Shown here: positions 39,640-50,337 of the stretch, piece by piece
Position numbering within the stretch: position 1 is the stretch's first letter
How the letters are laid out: every line of letters starts with the position of its first letter
Origin: Aristolochia californica
Lineage: Eukaryota > Streptophyta > Magnoliopsida > Piperales > Aristolochiaceae
Direction: 5' to 3'
DNA length: 64,000 nucleotides
Assembly: GCA_029961685.1 (NCBI GenBank)
Contig: JARWKL010000001.1
Location: forward strand, 31,694,295-31,758,294
Notes under the pieces: model-generated
Database searches by the model: none
What the model was told of the DNA's origin: nothing
What the model saw: the letters and a program-made list of their open reading frames with translations, nothing else
Translations under genes and position numbers: made by a program

Positions 39640-40972
39640 AGTGCGACCCTAATAGCATGGAATTTTATCAGAAAGGGATTTCTTCTACACATGTTTTAAA
39701 AATGGATATGCATGCTTTAAACATGTAAAAATGCAAATGACCTATGGATCCAAACTTTTAAAGAGAAGAACAAACGCTCATTAAAGTCTCTAGTGAACGT
39801 GCGGTGGAATATTTACCCGAGTCAAACAATCCATTATTTTGGGCATTTACAAAAAGCTGACCTAACAATCATAGATGATTGTAAAGTGATTTATCATGCA
39901 TAACGGGCTTTATTTTTGTATGAAATGACTTATGGATATGGAGTCAACGCTCAGTTAAAAATCCCCTCCCTCTCCCTTTTCCACACGATTGCAAAACCTA
40001 ATATATAAAAAAAAAAAGAATTTACAATCCCTAAAAATTACAGACACTCTTAGGAATTATCTCTCTCTACATTTGTGCATTGTGCATTTCCATTTTAGAT
40101 GTACTTTTTTCTTAAATAAAAACTATGAGTTTTCGCTCTCCCTTCATCCCATAAACTTAAAATGCAAATAGATCACAACAAAATGAAAATTTAGGAGTTT
40201 ATGTAAGGGAAAATATAAAAGCAACAACAAATGCTAGTAAAGAAAATTTATTCGCATACCATAAATGAACACAAAATTTTTGTTCTCCAAGTTTGAGAAA
40301 TTCCACTAGTTCAACCCTAATAGCTTGTAAATTTATAAGAAAGAGATTTCTTCTACGCATGTTTTAAAAATGGATATGCATGCTTGAAACATTTTAAAGA
40401 TGCAAATGACCTATAGATCCATACCTTTTAAGGAGAATAACGAAGGCTCATTAAATTCTAAAGTGAACGTGCGGTGGGATATTTACCCAAATCAAACAAG
40501 ATATTATTTTGCCCATTTACAAAAAGTTGTCCTAACAATCATAGATGATTGTAAAGTGATTTATCATGCGTAATGAGCTATATTTTTATAAGAAATTACT
40601 TATGGATTGGGAGTCAACGCTCAACTAAGAATCCTCCGCCTCCCCCTTTTACCGAAGATTGCAAAACCAAATATATACAAACTAAAAAGAGTTTACAATC
40701 CCTAAAAATTTCCGACACTCTTTGGAATTATCTCTCTTTACATTTGTGCATTGTGCATTTCCATTCTAGATGTATACTTTTGTCTTAAATAAAATTTTTA
40801 AGTTTCCATTCTCCCTTCTTGTCGTAACCCCAAAAGATCATGACAAAATCAAAATTTTGGAGATTACGAATGGAAAAAACTTAAAACAACAACAAATGTA
40901 AGTAAAGAAAATTTATTCGCACACTAAAAATGAACACAAAAGTTTCGTCATCCAAGTTTGGAAAATTCCACT
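39640..40972 (+). repeat. Dimer copy 4 of 4, with older variants in its second unit
   Basis: Monomer starts are 39704 and 40372. Six bases differ from copies 1-3: 40451 (T for A), 40502 (T for C), 40538 (A for G), 40540 (C for T), 40712 and 40713 (CC for TT). All lie in the second monomer within ~260 bp. Four of them (40451, 40538, 40540, 40712) match the array-wide consensus, so this copy keeps an older state or was patched by conversion from an ordinary monomer. Confidence 0.9.
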
Positions 40973-43900
40973 AGTTCAACCCTAATAGCTTGAAATTTTA
41001 TAAGAAAGAGATTTCTTCCACTCATGTTTTAAAAATAGATATGCATGCGTGAAACATGCTAAATATGCAAATGACCTATGGTTCCAAACCTTTAAAAACG
41101 AATAAAAAAAGCTCATTAAATTCTCAAATGAACGTGCGGTGGGATATTTACCCAAGTCAAACAAGCCAATATTTTTCCCATTTACAAAAGGATGACCTAA
41201 CAACCGGAGATGATTGTAAAGTGATTTATCGTGCATAACGAGCTATATTTTTTTTGGAAATGACTTATGGATTGGGAGTCAACGCTTAGTTAAAAATACC
41301 CCCCTACCCCTTTTCTCGACGATTGCAAAACCAAATTTGTAAAAACTAAAAAGATTTTACAATCCCTAAAAATTATAGACACTCTTTGGAATTATCTTTC
41401 TTAAAATTTGTGCATTCTGCATTTACATTTTAGATGTATACTTTTTTCTTAAATCAAAACATTGAGTTTTCGCTCTGCCTTTATCTCGTAAAAAAAGGCC
41501 AATAGATCACTAAAAAATAAAAAATTTAGAACTTATGTATGAAAGAAAATTAAAACAACAAGAATGGTAAGTAAAGAAAATTTATTCGCACACCGCAAAT
41601 GAACACAAAAGTTTTGTCATCCAAGTTTTGGAAATTCCACTAGTTACACCCTAATACCTTCAAATTTTATAAGAAAGAGATTATTGCTTCACATGTTTTA
41701 AAAATGGATATGCATGTTTTAAACATGTTAAAGATTCAAATGACCAACGTATCCAAACCTTTTAAAGAGAAGAAAAAACGCTCATTAAATTCTCTAGTGA
41801 ACATGGTGGGATATCTATCCGAGTAAAACATGCCATTATTTTGCCCATTTAAAAAAACTGACCTAACAATCATAGATGATTGTAAAGTGATTTATCATGC
41901 GTAACGGGCTATATTTTTGTAAGAAATGACTTATGGATTGGGAGTCAATGCAAAGCTAAAAATCCTCCGTCTCCCCTTTTTCCCTACTATTGCAAAACCT
42001 AATATATAAAAACTAAAAAGAGTTTATAATCCCTAAAAATTACAGACACTCTTAGGAATTATCTCTCTCTACGTCTGTGCATTGTGAATTTCCATTTTAG
42101 ATATATAATTTTTTCTTAAATCAAAACTTTGAGTTTTCGCTCTCTCTTCATCCCGTCAACAAAAAAGGCAAATAGATCACAACGAAATGAAAATTTTAGA
42201 GTTTATTTATGGAAAAACTTTAAAACAACAACAAATGTAGGGAAAGAAAATGTATTCGCATACCACAAATGAACACAAATGTTTTATTATCCAAGTTTGG
42301 GAAATTCCACTAGATCAACCCTAATTGCTTGGAATTTTATAAGAAAGAGATTTCTTCTACACATGCTTTAAAAATGGATATGCATGATTGAAACATGTTA
42401 AAGATGAAAATGACCTATGGATCCAAACCTTTTAAAGAGAAGAACAAATGCTCATTAAATTCTCTAGTGAACGTGCGGTAGGACATTTATGCGACTCGAA
42501 CAAGCCATTATTTAGCCTATTTACAAAAAGTTGACCTAACAATCATAGATGATTGAAAAGTTATTGATCATGCGTAAAGGGCTATATTTTTGTAAGAAAT
42601 GACTTATGGATTGGGAGTCAATGCTCAGTTAAAACTCTCGCGCCTTCCCCTTTTCCAGACGATTGCAAACCCAAATATAGAAAAACTAAAAAGAGTTTAC
42701 AATCCCTAAAAATTACAGACAATCTTTGGAGTTATCTCTCTCTAAATTTGTGCATTGTGCATTTCAATTTTAGATGTATTCTTTGTTCTTAAATCAAAAC
42801 TGAGTTTTCGCTCTCCCTTCATCATGTAAAGTAAAAAGGCAAAAAGATCACAAGAAAATGAAAATTTTAGAGTTTATGTATGAAACAAAACTTAAAATAC
42901 AACAAATGTAAGTAAATAAAATTTTTTCACACACCACAAATGAACACAAAAGTTTTGTTATCCAAGTTTGGAAAATTCTACTAGATGAACCTTAATTGCT
43001 TGGAATTTTATAAGAAAGACATTTCTTCTACACAACCTCTAAAAATGGATATGCATGCTTCAAACATGTTAAAGATGCAAATGACCTATGGATCCAAACC
43101 TTTTAAAGAGAAGAAAAAATGCTCATTAAATTCTATAGTGAACCTGTGGTGGAATATTTACGCGATTCAAAAAGCCATTATTTAGCCCATTTACAAAAGC
43201 CGACCTAACAATCATAGATGATTTTAAAGTGATTTATCATGCATAACGGGCTATATTTTTGTAAGAAATGACTTATGGATTGGGAGTCAACGCTCTGTTA
43301 AAACTCCCCCGCCTTCCCCTTTTTCCGACGATTGCAAACCCAAATATATTAAAACTAAAAAGAGTTTACAATCCCTACAAATTACATACAATCTTAGGAG
43401 TTATCTCTCTCTAAATTTGTGCATTGTGCATTTTAATTTTTTATGTATACTTTTTTCTTAAATAAAAACTTTGACTTTTCGCTCTTCCTTTATCTCGTAA
43501 AAAATGCCAATAGATCACAACAAAATAAAAAATTTAGAGCTTATGTATGGAAAAAAAATTAAAACAACAAGAATGGTAAGTAAACATAATTTATTCGCAC
43601 ACCGCAAATGAACACAAAAGTTTTGTCATCCATGTTTTGGAAATTCCACTACTTCAACCCTAATAGCTTTGAATTTTATAAGAAAGAGATTATTGCTTCA
43701 CATGTTTTAAAAATGGATATGCATGCTTGAAACATGTTAAAGATTCAAATGACCTACAGATCCAAACCTTTTAAAGAGAAGAAAAAGCGTTCATTAAATT
43801 CTCTAGTGAACGTGCAGTGGGATATCTATCCGAGTAAAACATGCCATTATTTTGCCCATTTAGAAAAAAGCTGACCTAACAATCATAGATGATTGTAAAG

Positions 43901-46374
43901 TGATTTATCATGCGTAACGGGCTATATTTTTGTAAGAAATGACTTATGGATTGGGGGTCAGTGCAAAGCTAAAAATCTTCCGCCTCCCCTTTTTCCCGAC
44001 TATTGCAAAACCTAATATATAAAAACTAAAAAGAGTTTATTATCCTAAAAAATTACAGACACTCTTAGGAATTATCTCTATCTATATTTGTGCATTGAGA
44101 ATTTAAATTTTAGATTTATAATTTTTTCTTAAATCAAAACTTTGAGTTTTCGCTCTCTCTTCATCCCGTCAACCAAAAAGGCAAATAGATCACAACTAAA
44201 TGAAAATTTTAGAGTTTATTTATGGAAAAACTTTAAAACAACAACAAATGTAAGAAAATAAAATGTATCCGCAAACCACAAATGAACACAAATGTTTTGT
44301 TATCCAAGTTTGGGAAATTTCACAAGATCAACCCTAATTGCTTGGAATTTTATAAGAAAGAGATTTCTTCTACACATGCTTTAAAAATGGATAAGCATGC
44401 TTGAAACATGTTAAAAACTCAAATGATCTTTGCATCCAATCCTTTTAAAGAGAAAAATCAAATGCTCATTAAATTCTCTAGTGAACGTGCGGTGGGATAT
44501 TTACGCGACTCGAACAAGCCATTATTTAGCCCATTTACAAAAAGCTGACCGAACAATCATATATTATTTTAAAGTCATTTATCATGCGTAACGGGCTATA
44601 TTTTTGTACGAAATTACTTATGGATTGGGAGTCAACGCTCGTTTAAAACTCCCCAGCCTTCCCCTTTTCCCGACGATTGCAAACCCAAATATATGTATAC
44701 TAAAAAGAGTTTACAATCCCTAAAAATTACAGACAATCTTAGGAGTTATCTCTCACTAAATTTGTGCATCGTTCATTTCAATTTTAGATGTACACTTTAT
44801 TCTTAAATCACAACTTTGAGTTTTTGCTCTCCCTTCATCCAGTAAACTAAAAATACAAAAAGATCACAAGAAAATGAAAATTTTAGAGTTTATGTATGGA
44901 AAAAATTTTAAACTACAAAAAATTTAAGTAAATAAAATTTATTCGCACACCACAAATGAAACCAAAGTTTTTTTATCCAAGTTTGGGAAATTCCGCTACA
45001 TCAACCCTAATTGTTTGGAATTTTATAAGAAAAAGATTTCTTCTACACATGTTAAAGATGCTAATGACCTATGGATCAAATCCTTTTAAAGAGAATAACA
45101 ATAGCTCATTAAATTCTCATGTGAACATGCGATGGGATATTTACTCGAGTCAAACAAGCCATTATTTTGCCCATTTATAAAAAGCTGATGTAACAATCAT
45201 AGATGATTGAAAAGAGATGTATCATGCGTAACGGGCTATATTTTTGTAAGAAATGACTTATGGATTGGGAGTCAACGCTCAGTAAAACATCCCCCGCCTT
45301 CCCCTTTTCCCGACGATTGCAAAACCTAATTTATAATAACTAATAAGAGTTTACAATCCCTAAAAATTACAAATACTCTATGGAATTATCTCTCTCTACA
45401 TTTGTGCATTGTGCATTTCCATTTTAGATGTATACTTTTTTCTTAAATCAAAACATTGAGTTTTTGCTCTCCCTTCATCCCGTAAACAAAAAAGCTAAAT
45501 AGATCATAACAAAATGAAAATTTTAGAGTTTATGTATGGAAAAATTTTAAAACAACAACAAATGTAAGTAAAGGAAATTTATTCGCACACCGCAAATGAA
45601 CACAAAAGTTTTGTCATCCTAGTTTTGGAAATTCCACTAGTTCAACCCTAATACCTTCGAATTTTACAAGAAAGAGATTATTGCTTCACTTGTTTTAAAA
45701 ATGGATATGCCTGCTTGAAACACGTTAAAGATTCAAATGACCTATGGATCCAAACATTTTAAAGAGAACAACAACCGCTGATTAAATTCTCTAGTGACAA
45801 GCGGTGGGATATTTACCCGAGTCAAACATGCCATTATTTTGCCCATTTAGAAAAAGCTGACCTAACAATCATAGATGATTGTAAACTGATTTATCATGTG
45901 TAACGGGCTATATTTTTGTAAGAAATGACTTATGGATTGGGAGTCAACGCTCAGTTAAAAATCCTCCGCCTCCCCTTTTTCCAGGCTAATACAAAACCTA
46001 ATATATAAAAAGTAAAAAGAGTTTACAATCCCAAAAAATTACAGACACTCGTGGTAATTATCTCTCTCTACATTTGTGTATTGTAAATTTTCTTTTTAGA
46101 TGTACAATTTTTTCTTAAATCAAAACTTTGAGTTTCCGCTCTCCCTTCATCCCGTCAACAAAAAAGGCAACTAGATCAGAACAAAAGGAAAATTTTAGAG
46201 TTTATGTATGGAAAAAATTTGAGACAACAACAAATGAAGGTAAAGAAAATTTATTCGCACACCACAAATGAACACAAAAGTTTTGTTATCCAAGTTTGGG
46301 AAATTCCACTAGATCAACCCTAATTGCTTGGAATTTTATAAGAAAGAGATTTCTTCTACACATGCTTTAAAAAG
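40973..46374 (+). repeat. Satellite block 7: three-monomer higher-order repeat (~2.0 kb)
   Basis: Starts are 41037, 41706, 42376, 43047, 43715, 44389, about 45055 (start motif deleted) and 45713. The units at 41706, 43715 and 45713 form one class, 2,009 and 1,998 bp apart. Each is preceded by 'agagattattgcttca', is followed by 'aagattcaaatgacc' and contains 'aacatgccattattttgccc'. The units between them (42376, 43047, 44389, and the one at ~45055) are each preceded by 'caacccta' or 'gaacctta' followed by 'attg(c/t)ttgg'. The first three also carry 'acgcga' or 'gcgact' with 'ccattatttagcc'. The period is three monomers, repeated about 2.7 times. Confidence 0.85.
45040..45070 (+). repeat. 32 bp deletion removing the monomer start, between ACATGTT repeats
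   Basis: Normal monomers read ACATGTTTTAAAAATGG, then the start motif, then GAAACATGTTAAAGATG. Here the sequence goes straight through 'ctacacatgttaaagatg'. The missing 32 bp is exactly one copy of ACATGTT plus the stretch up to the second ACATGTT, as expected for deletion between 7 bp direct repeats. The GGATATGCAT landmark is lost from this unit. Confidence 0.92.
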
Positions 46375-46511
46375 GGATATGCATGCTTGAAACATGTTAA
46401 AGATGCAAATGACCAATGGATCCAAACCTTTTAAAGAGAATAACAAGCAATTTTTTTACTCGAGTTAAACAAGCCATTTGTTTGCCCATTTACAAAAATC
46501 TGACCTACCAA

Positions 46512-46571
46512 TTACGTATGATAAATCACTTTACAATCAAAGATGATTGTAATGTGATTTATCATACGTAA
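46512..46571. repeat. Fold-back palindrome, 28 bp arms, 4 bp loop
   Basis: The left arm 46512-46539 is the reverse complement of the right arm 46544-46571, with AAGA between. A single mismatch pairs T 46530 with T 46553. The right arm is the normal monomer segment that follows the dyad ('gattgtaa...catacgtaa'). The left arm replaces the usual 'taacaatcatag' flank. Both arms share A where the array consensus has G ('catAcgtaa'), so the left arm was copied from this monomer or a very close one. The ordinary 8+2+8 dyad forms the centre. Confidence 0.93.
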
Positions 46572-48730
46572 CGGGCTATATTTTTTTTAGAAATGACTTA
46601 TGGATTGGGAGTCAACGCTCAAGTAAAAATCCCCTGCCTCCCCTTTTTAACGACAATTGGAAAACCTAATATATAAAAACTAAAAAGAGTTTACAGTCCC
46701 TAAAAATTACAGACACTCTTTGGAATTATCTCTCTGTACATTTGTACATTGTGCATTTCCATTTTAGATGTATAATTTTTTCTTAAATCAAAACTTTGAG
46801 TTTACGCTCTCGCTTCATCTCGTAAGCAAAAAAGGCAAATAGATCACACCAAAATGAATATTTTACATTTTATGTATGTAAAAAAATTAAAACAACCAAA
46901 AATGTAATTAAAGAAAATTTATTCGCACACCACAAATGAATATAAAAGTTTTGTTATCCAATTTTGGGAAATTTCATTAGTTCAACCCTAATACCTTGGA
47001 ATTTTATAAGAAAGAGATTTCTTCTACACATGTTTTAAAAATGGATATGCATGCTTTAAACATGTTAAATATGCAAATGACCTAGGGATACAAACCTTTT
47101 TAAGAGAATAACAAACACTCATTAAATTCTCTGGTGAACGTTAGGTGGGATATTTACTTGAGTCAAATAAGCCATTATTTTGCCCATTTACCAAAATCTG
47201 ACCTAACAATCGTCAATGATTGTAAAGTTATTTATCAAGCATAACAGGCTATATTTTATTAAGAAATGACTTATGGATTGGGAGTCAATGCTCATTTAAA
47301 AATCCTCCGCCTCCACCTTTTCCCGACGATTAGAAAACCTAATATATAAAATCTAAAAAGAGTTTAAAGTCCCTAAAACTTACATACACTTTTAGGAATT
47401 ATCTCTCACTACATTTGTGCATTGTGCTTTTCGATTTTAGATGTATACTTTTTTCTTAAAACAAAACTTCGAGCTTTTGCTCTTCTTCATCTCGTAAACA
47501 AAAAAGGCAAATAGATCACAAAAACATAAAAAAATTTAGAGTTTATGTACAGAAAAAATTTAAAACAACAACAAATACAAGTAAAGAAAATTTATTCGCA
47601 CACCGCAAATGAACACAAAAGTTTTGTCATCCAAGTTTGGGAAATTCCACTAGTTCAACCCTAATATCTTGGAATTTTATAAGAGAGATATTTCTTCTAC
47701 ACATGTTTTAAAAATAGATATGCATGCTTGAAACATGTTAAAGATGCATATGGCCTATGGATCCAAACCTTTTAAACAGAATAACAAATGCTCAATAAAT
47801 TTTAAAGTGAACATGCTGTGGGCTATTTACCCGAGTATAACAAGCCATTATTTTACCCTTTTACAAAAATCTGACCTAATAATCGTAGATGATTGTAAAG
47901 TGATTTATCATGCGTAATGGGCTATGTTTTTGTGAGAAATTTCTTATGGGTTGGGAGTCAACTCTCAGTTCAAAGTCCCTACTTCCCCCTTTTTCCGATG
48001 ATTGCAAAACCTAATATATAAAAACTAAAAAAAGTTTACAATACCTAAAAATTGCAGACACTCTTTGGAATTATCTCTCTCTACATTTGTCCATTGTGCA
48101 TTTCCAATTTAGTTGTATACTTTTTTCTTAAATCAAAACTTTGAGTGGCAAATAGATCACAACATAATGAAAATTTAAGACTTTATGTATGGAAAAAAAT
48201 TTAAATAATAATTAACATAAGTAAAGAAAGTTTATTTGCACACCACAAATGAACACAAAAGTTTTGTTATCTAAGTTTTGGAAATTCCACTAATTCAACC
48301 CTAATACCTTGGAATTTTATAAGAAAGAGATTTCTTCTACACATGTTTTAAAAACTGATATGAATGCTTGAAACATGTTCAAGATGCAAATGAACTATGG
48401 ATCCAAACCTTTTAAAGAGAATATCAAACGCTCAATAAATTCTCAAGTGAACATGCGGTGGCATATTTACCCGAGTCAAACAACCCATTATTTTGCCCAT
48501 TTAAAAAAAGTCGACCTAACAATCGTAGAGGATTGTAAAGATATTTATCATGCATAACTTGTTAATTTTTTGTAAGATATGACTTATGGATTGGGAGTCA
48601 ACACTCAGATAAAAATCCCCCGCCTCCCCCTAATCTCGTCGATTGCAAAACCTAATATATAAAAAACTAAAAAGAGTTGATGATACCTAAAAATTTCAGA
48701 CACTCTTCGGGATTATCTCTCTCTACATTT

Positions 48731-48777
48731 GAGAGTTGTGCATTTCCATTTTTTTGTGAGTTGTGCATCTCCATTTT
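48731..48777 (+). repeat. Short tandem duplication, 25 bp period
   Basis: The segment GAGAGTTGTGCATTTCC at 48731 is repeated as GTGAGTTGTGCATCTCC at 48756, each followed by a T-rich stretch. The array consensus has this segment once as GTGCATTGTGCATTTCC. The following ~35 bp, up to 'gctctgcc', are also altered. Confidence 0.85.
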
Positions 48778-49674
48778 CATTTACATTTGCTCTGCCATCA
48801 TCCTGTAAATAAAAAAGGCAAATATATCACAAAAAATGAAAGTGTTACAGTTTATCTATGGAAAAAAATTAAAACAACGACAAATATAAGTAAAGAAAAT
48901 TTATTCACACACCACAAATGAACAAAAAAGTACTGTTATCCAAGTTTGGGAAATTCCACTAGTTCAACATTAATAGCTTGGATTTTTATAAGAAAGAGAT
49001 TTCTTCTACACATGTTTTAAAAATTGATATCCATGCTTTAAAAATGTTAAAGATGAAAATGACCTATAGATCCAAACCTTTTAAAGAGAAGGAAAAAAGC
49101 TTGTCAAAATTTTCAAGTGAACGTGCGGTGGGATATTTTCTTGAGTAAAAAAAGTCATTATTTTGCCCATTTACAAAAAGCTGACCTAAAAATCATAGAT
49201 GATTGTAAAGTGATTTATCATGCATAACGGGCTATAATTTTGTAAGAACTGGCTTATGGATTGGGAGTCAACGCTTAGCTAAAAATCCCCTCGCCTCCCC
49301 TTTTTCCTGACGATTGCAAAACCTTGTATATAAAAACTAAAAAGAGTTTACAATCCCTATAAATTGCTGACACTCTTTGGAATTATCTTTGTCTACATTT
49401 GTGCATTGTGCATTTCCATTTTAGATGTATACTTTTTTCTTAAATCAAAACTTTGAGTTTTCGCTCTCCCTTGATCCAGTAAAAAAAAGACAAATAAATC
49501 ACAAAAAAATGAAAATTTTAGAGTTTATGAAAAGAAAAAATTTAAAACAACCACAAATTTAAGTAAAGAAAATTTACACGCACACCACAAATTAACACAA
49601 AAGTATTGTTCTCCAAGTTTTGGAAATTCCACTTGTTCAACCCTAATAGCATGGAATTTTATAAGAAAGAGATT

Positions 49675-49705
49675 TCTTCTACACATGTTGCAAAAGAGAT
49701 GACCT
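49675..49705 (+). repeat. Second deletion of the monomer start at the ACATGTT hotspot
   Basis: The sequence reads 'acacatgttg' then 'caaaagagatgacc'. The start motif and 'gcttgaaacatgttaaag' are gone, with a few extra bases ('agag') before 'atgacc'. The left breakpoint falls at the same ACATGTT used in the 45050 deletion, but the right breakpoint differs, so it is an independent event. Confidence 0.85.
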
Positions 49706-50337
49706 ATGGATCCAAACCTTTTAAAGAGAAGAACATACACTCATTAAATTCTCAAGTGAACGTGATGTGGGATATTTACCTAAGACAAACCAGCCATTAT
49801 TTTGCCCACTTACAAAAAACTGACCTAACAATCATAGATGATTGTAAAGTGATTTATCATGTGTAACGGGCTATATTTTCTTAAGAACTGACTTATGGAT
49901 TGGGAGTCAACGCTCAGTTAAAAATCCCTCGCCTCCCCCTTTTCCCGACAATTGCAAAACCTAATATATAAAAACTAAAAAGAGTTTACAATCTCAAAAA
50001 ATTACACACACTCTTTGGAATTATCTTTGTCTACATTTGTGCATTTTCCATTTCCATTTTAGTTGTATACTTTTTTCTTAAATATAAACTTTGAGTTTTT
50101 GAATACCCTTCATCCCGTAAACAAAAAAGGCAAAGAGATCTCAAAAAAATAAAAATTTTAGGGTTTATGTATGGTAAAAATTTTAAACAACAACAAATGT
50201 TAGTGAAGAAAATTTATTTGCACACCACAAATGAACACAAAAGTTTTGTCATCCAAGTTTAGGAAATTCCACTAGTTCAACCCTAATAGCTTGGAATTTT
50301 ACTAGAAAGAGATTTCATCTACACAAGTTTTAAAAAT

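Larger units (their letters stand above)
35641..40972 (+). repeat. Higher-order repeat: four copies of a 1,333 bp dimer, near identical
   Basis: A pair of monomers (668 + 665 bp) is repeated four times at exactly 1,333 bp: 35641, 36974, 38307 and 39640. Both edges fall in the CACTAG motif. Entry is marked by 'agtgcgaccctaatagcatg' in place of the usual 'agttcaaccctaatagctt', and the ordinary form returns at 40973. Across more than 5 kb I see only about eight differing bases among copies, while ordinary neighbours in this window differ at many positions. The dimer's second unit has private changes such as 'gtaaccccaaaagatcatg' and 'ttaaggagaataacgaagg'. This block is the youngest amplification in the window, unless it is an assembly artefact. 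Confidence 0.95.
46375..50337 (+). repeat. Satellite block 8: six irregular monomers
   Basis: Starts are 46375, 47043, 47716, 48356, 49025 and about 49690 (start motif deleted). The unit at 46375 has lost ~40 bp at about 46447 ('aataacaagcaa' runs into 'ttttttactcgag') and holds the fold-back palindrome. The unit at 47716 lost ~33 bp at 48146 ('ctttgagt' joins 'ggcaaatag'). The unit at 48356 holds a 25 bp step duplication. At 49688 'acacatgttg' joins 'caaaagagatgacc', removing the start motif much as at 45050. All sequence is satellite. Confidence 0.85.

Noticed and set aside
35641..40972. CRISPR-like regular repeats
   Set aside because: The repeating unit is a 1.3 kb satellite dimer with no short repeats and unique spacers.
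40982..41236. Minus-strand frames such as this 84-codon one, with 'GLFDSGKYPT'-like peptides recurring in many units
   Set aside because: They are antisense shadows of the same repeat segment, broken in most monomers, with no recognisable domain.
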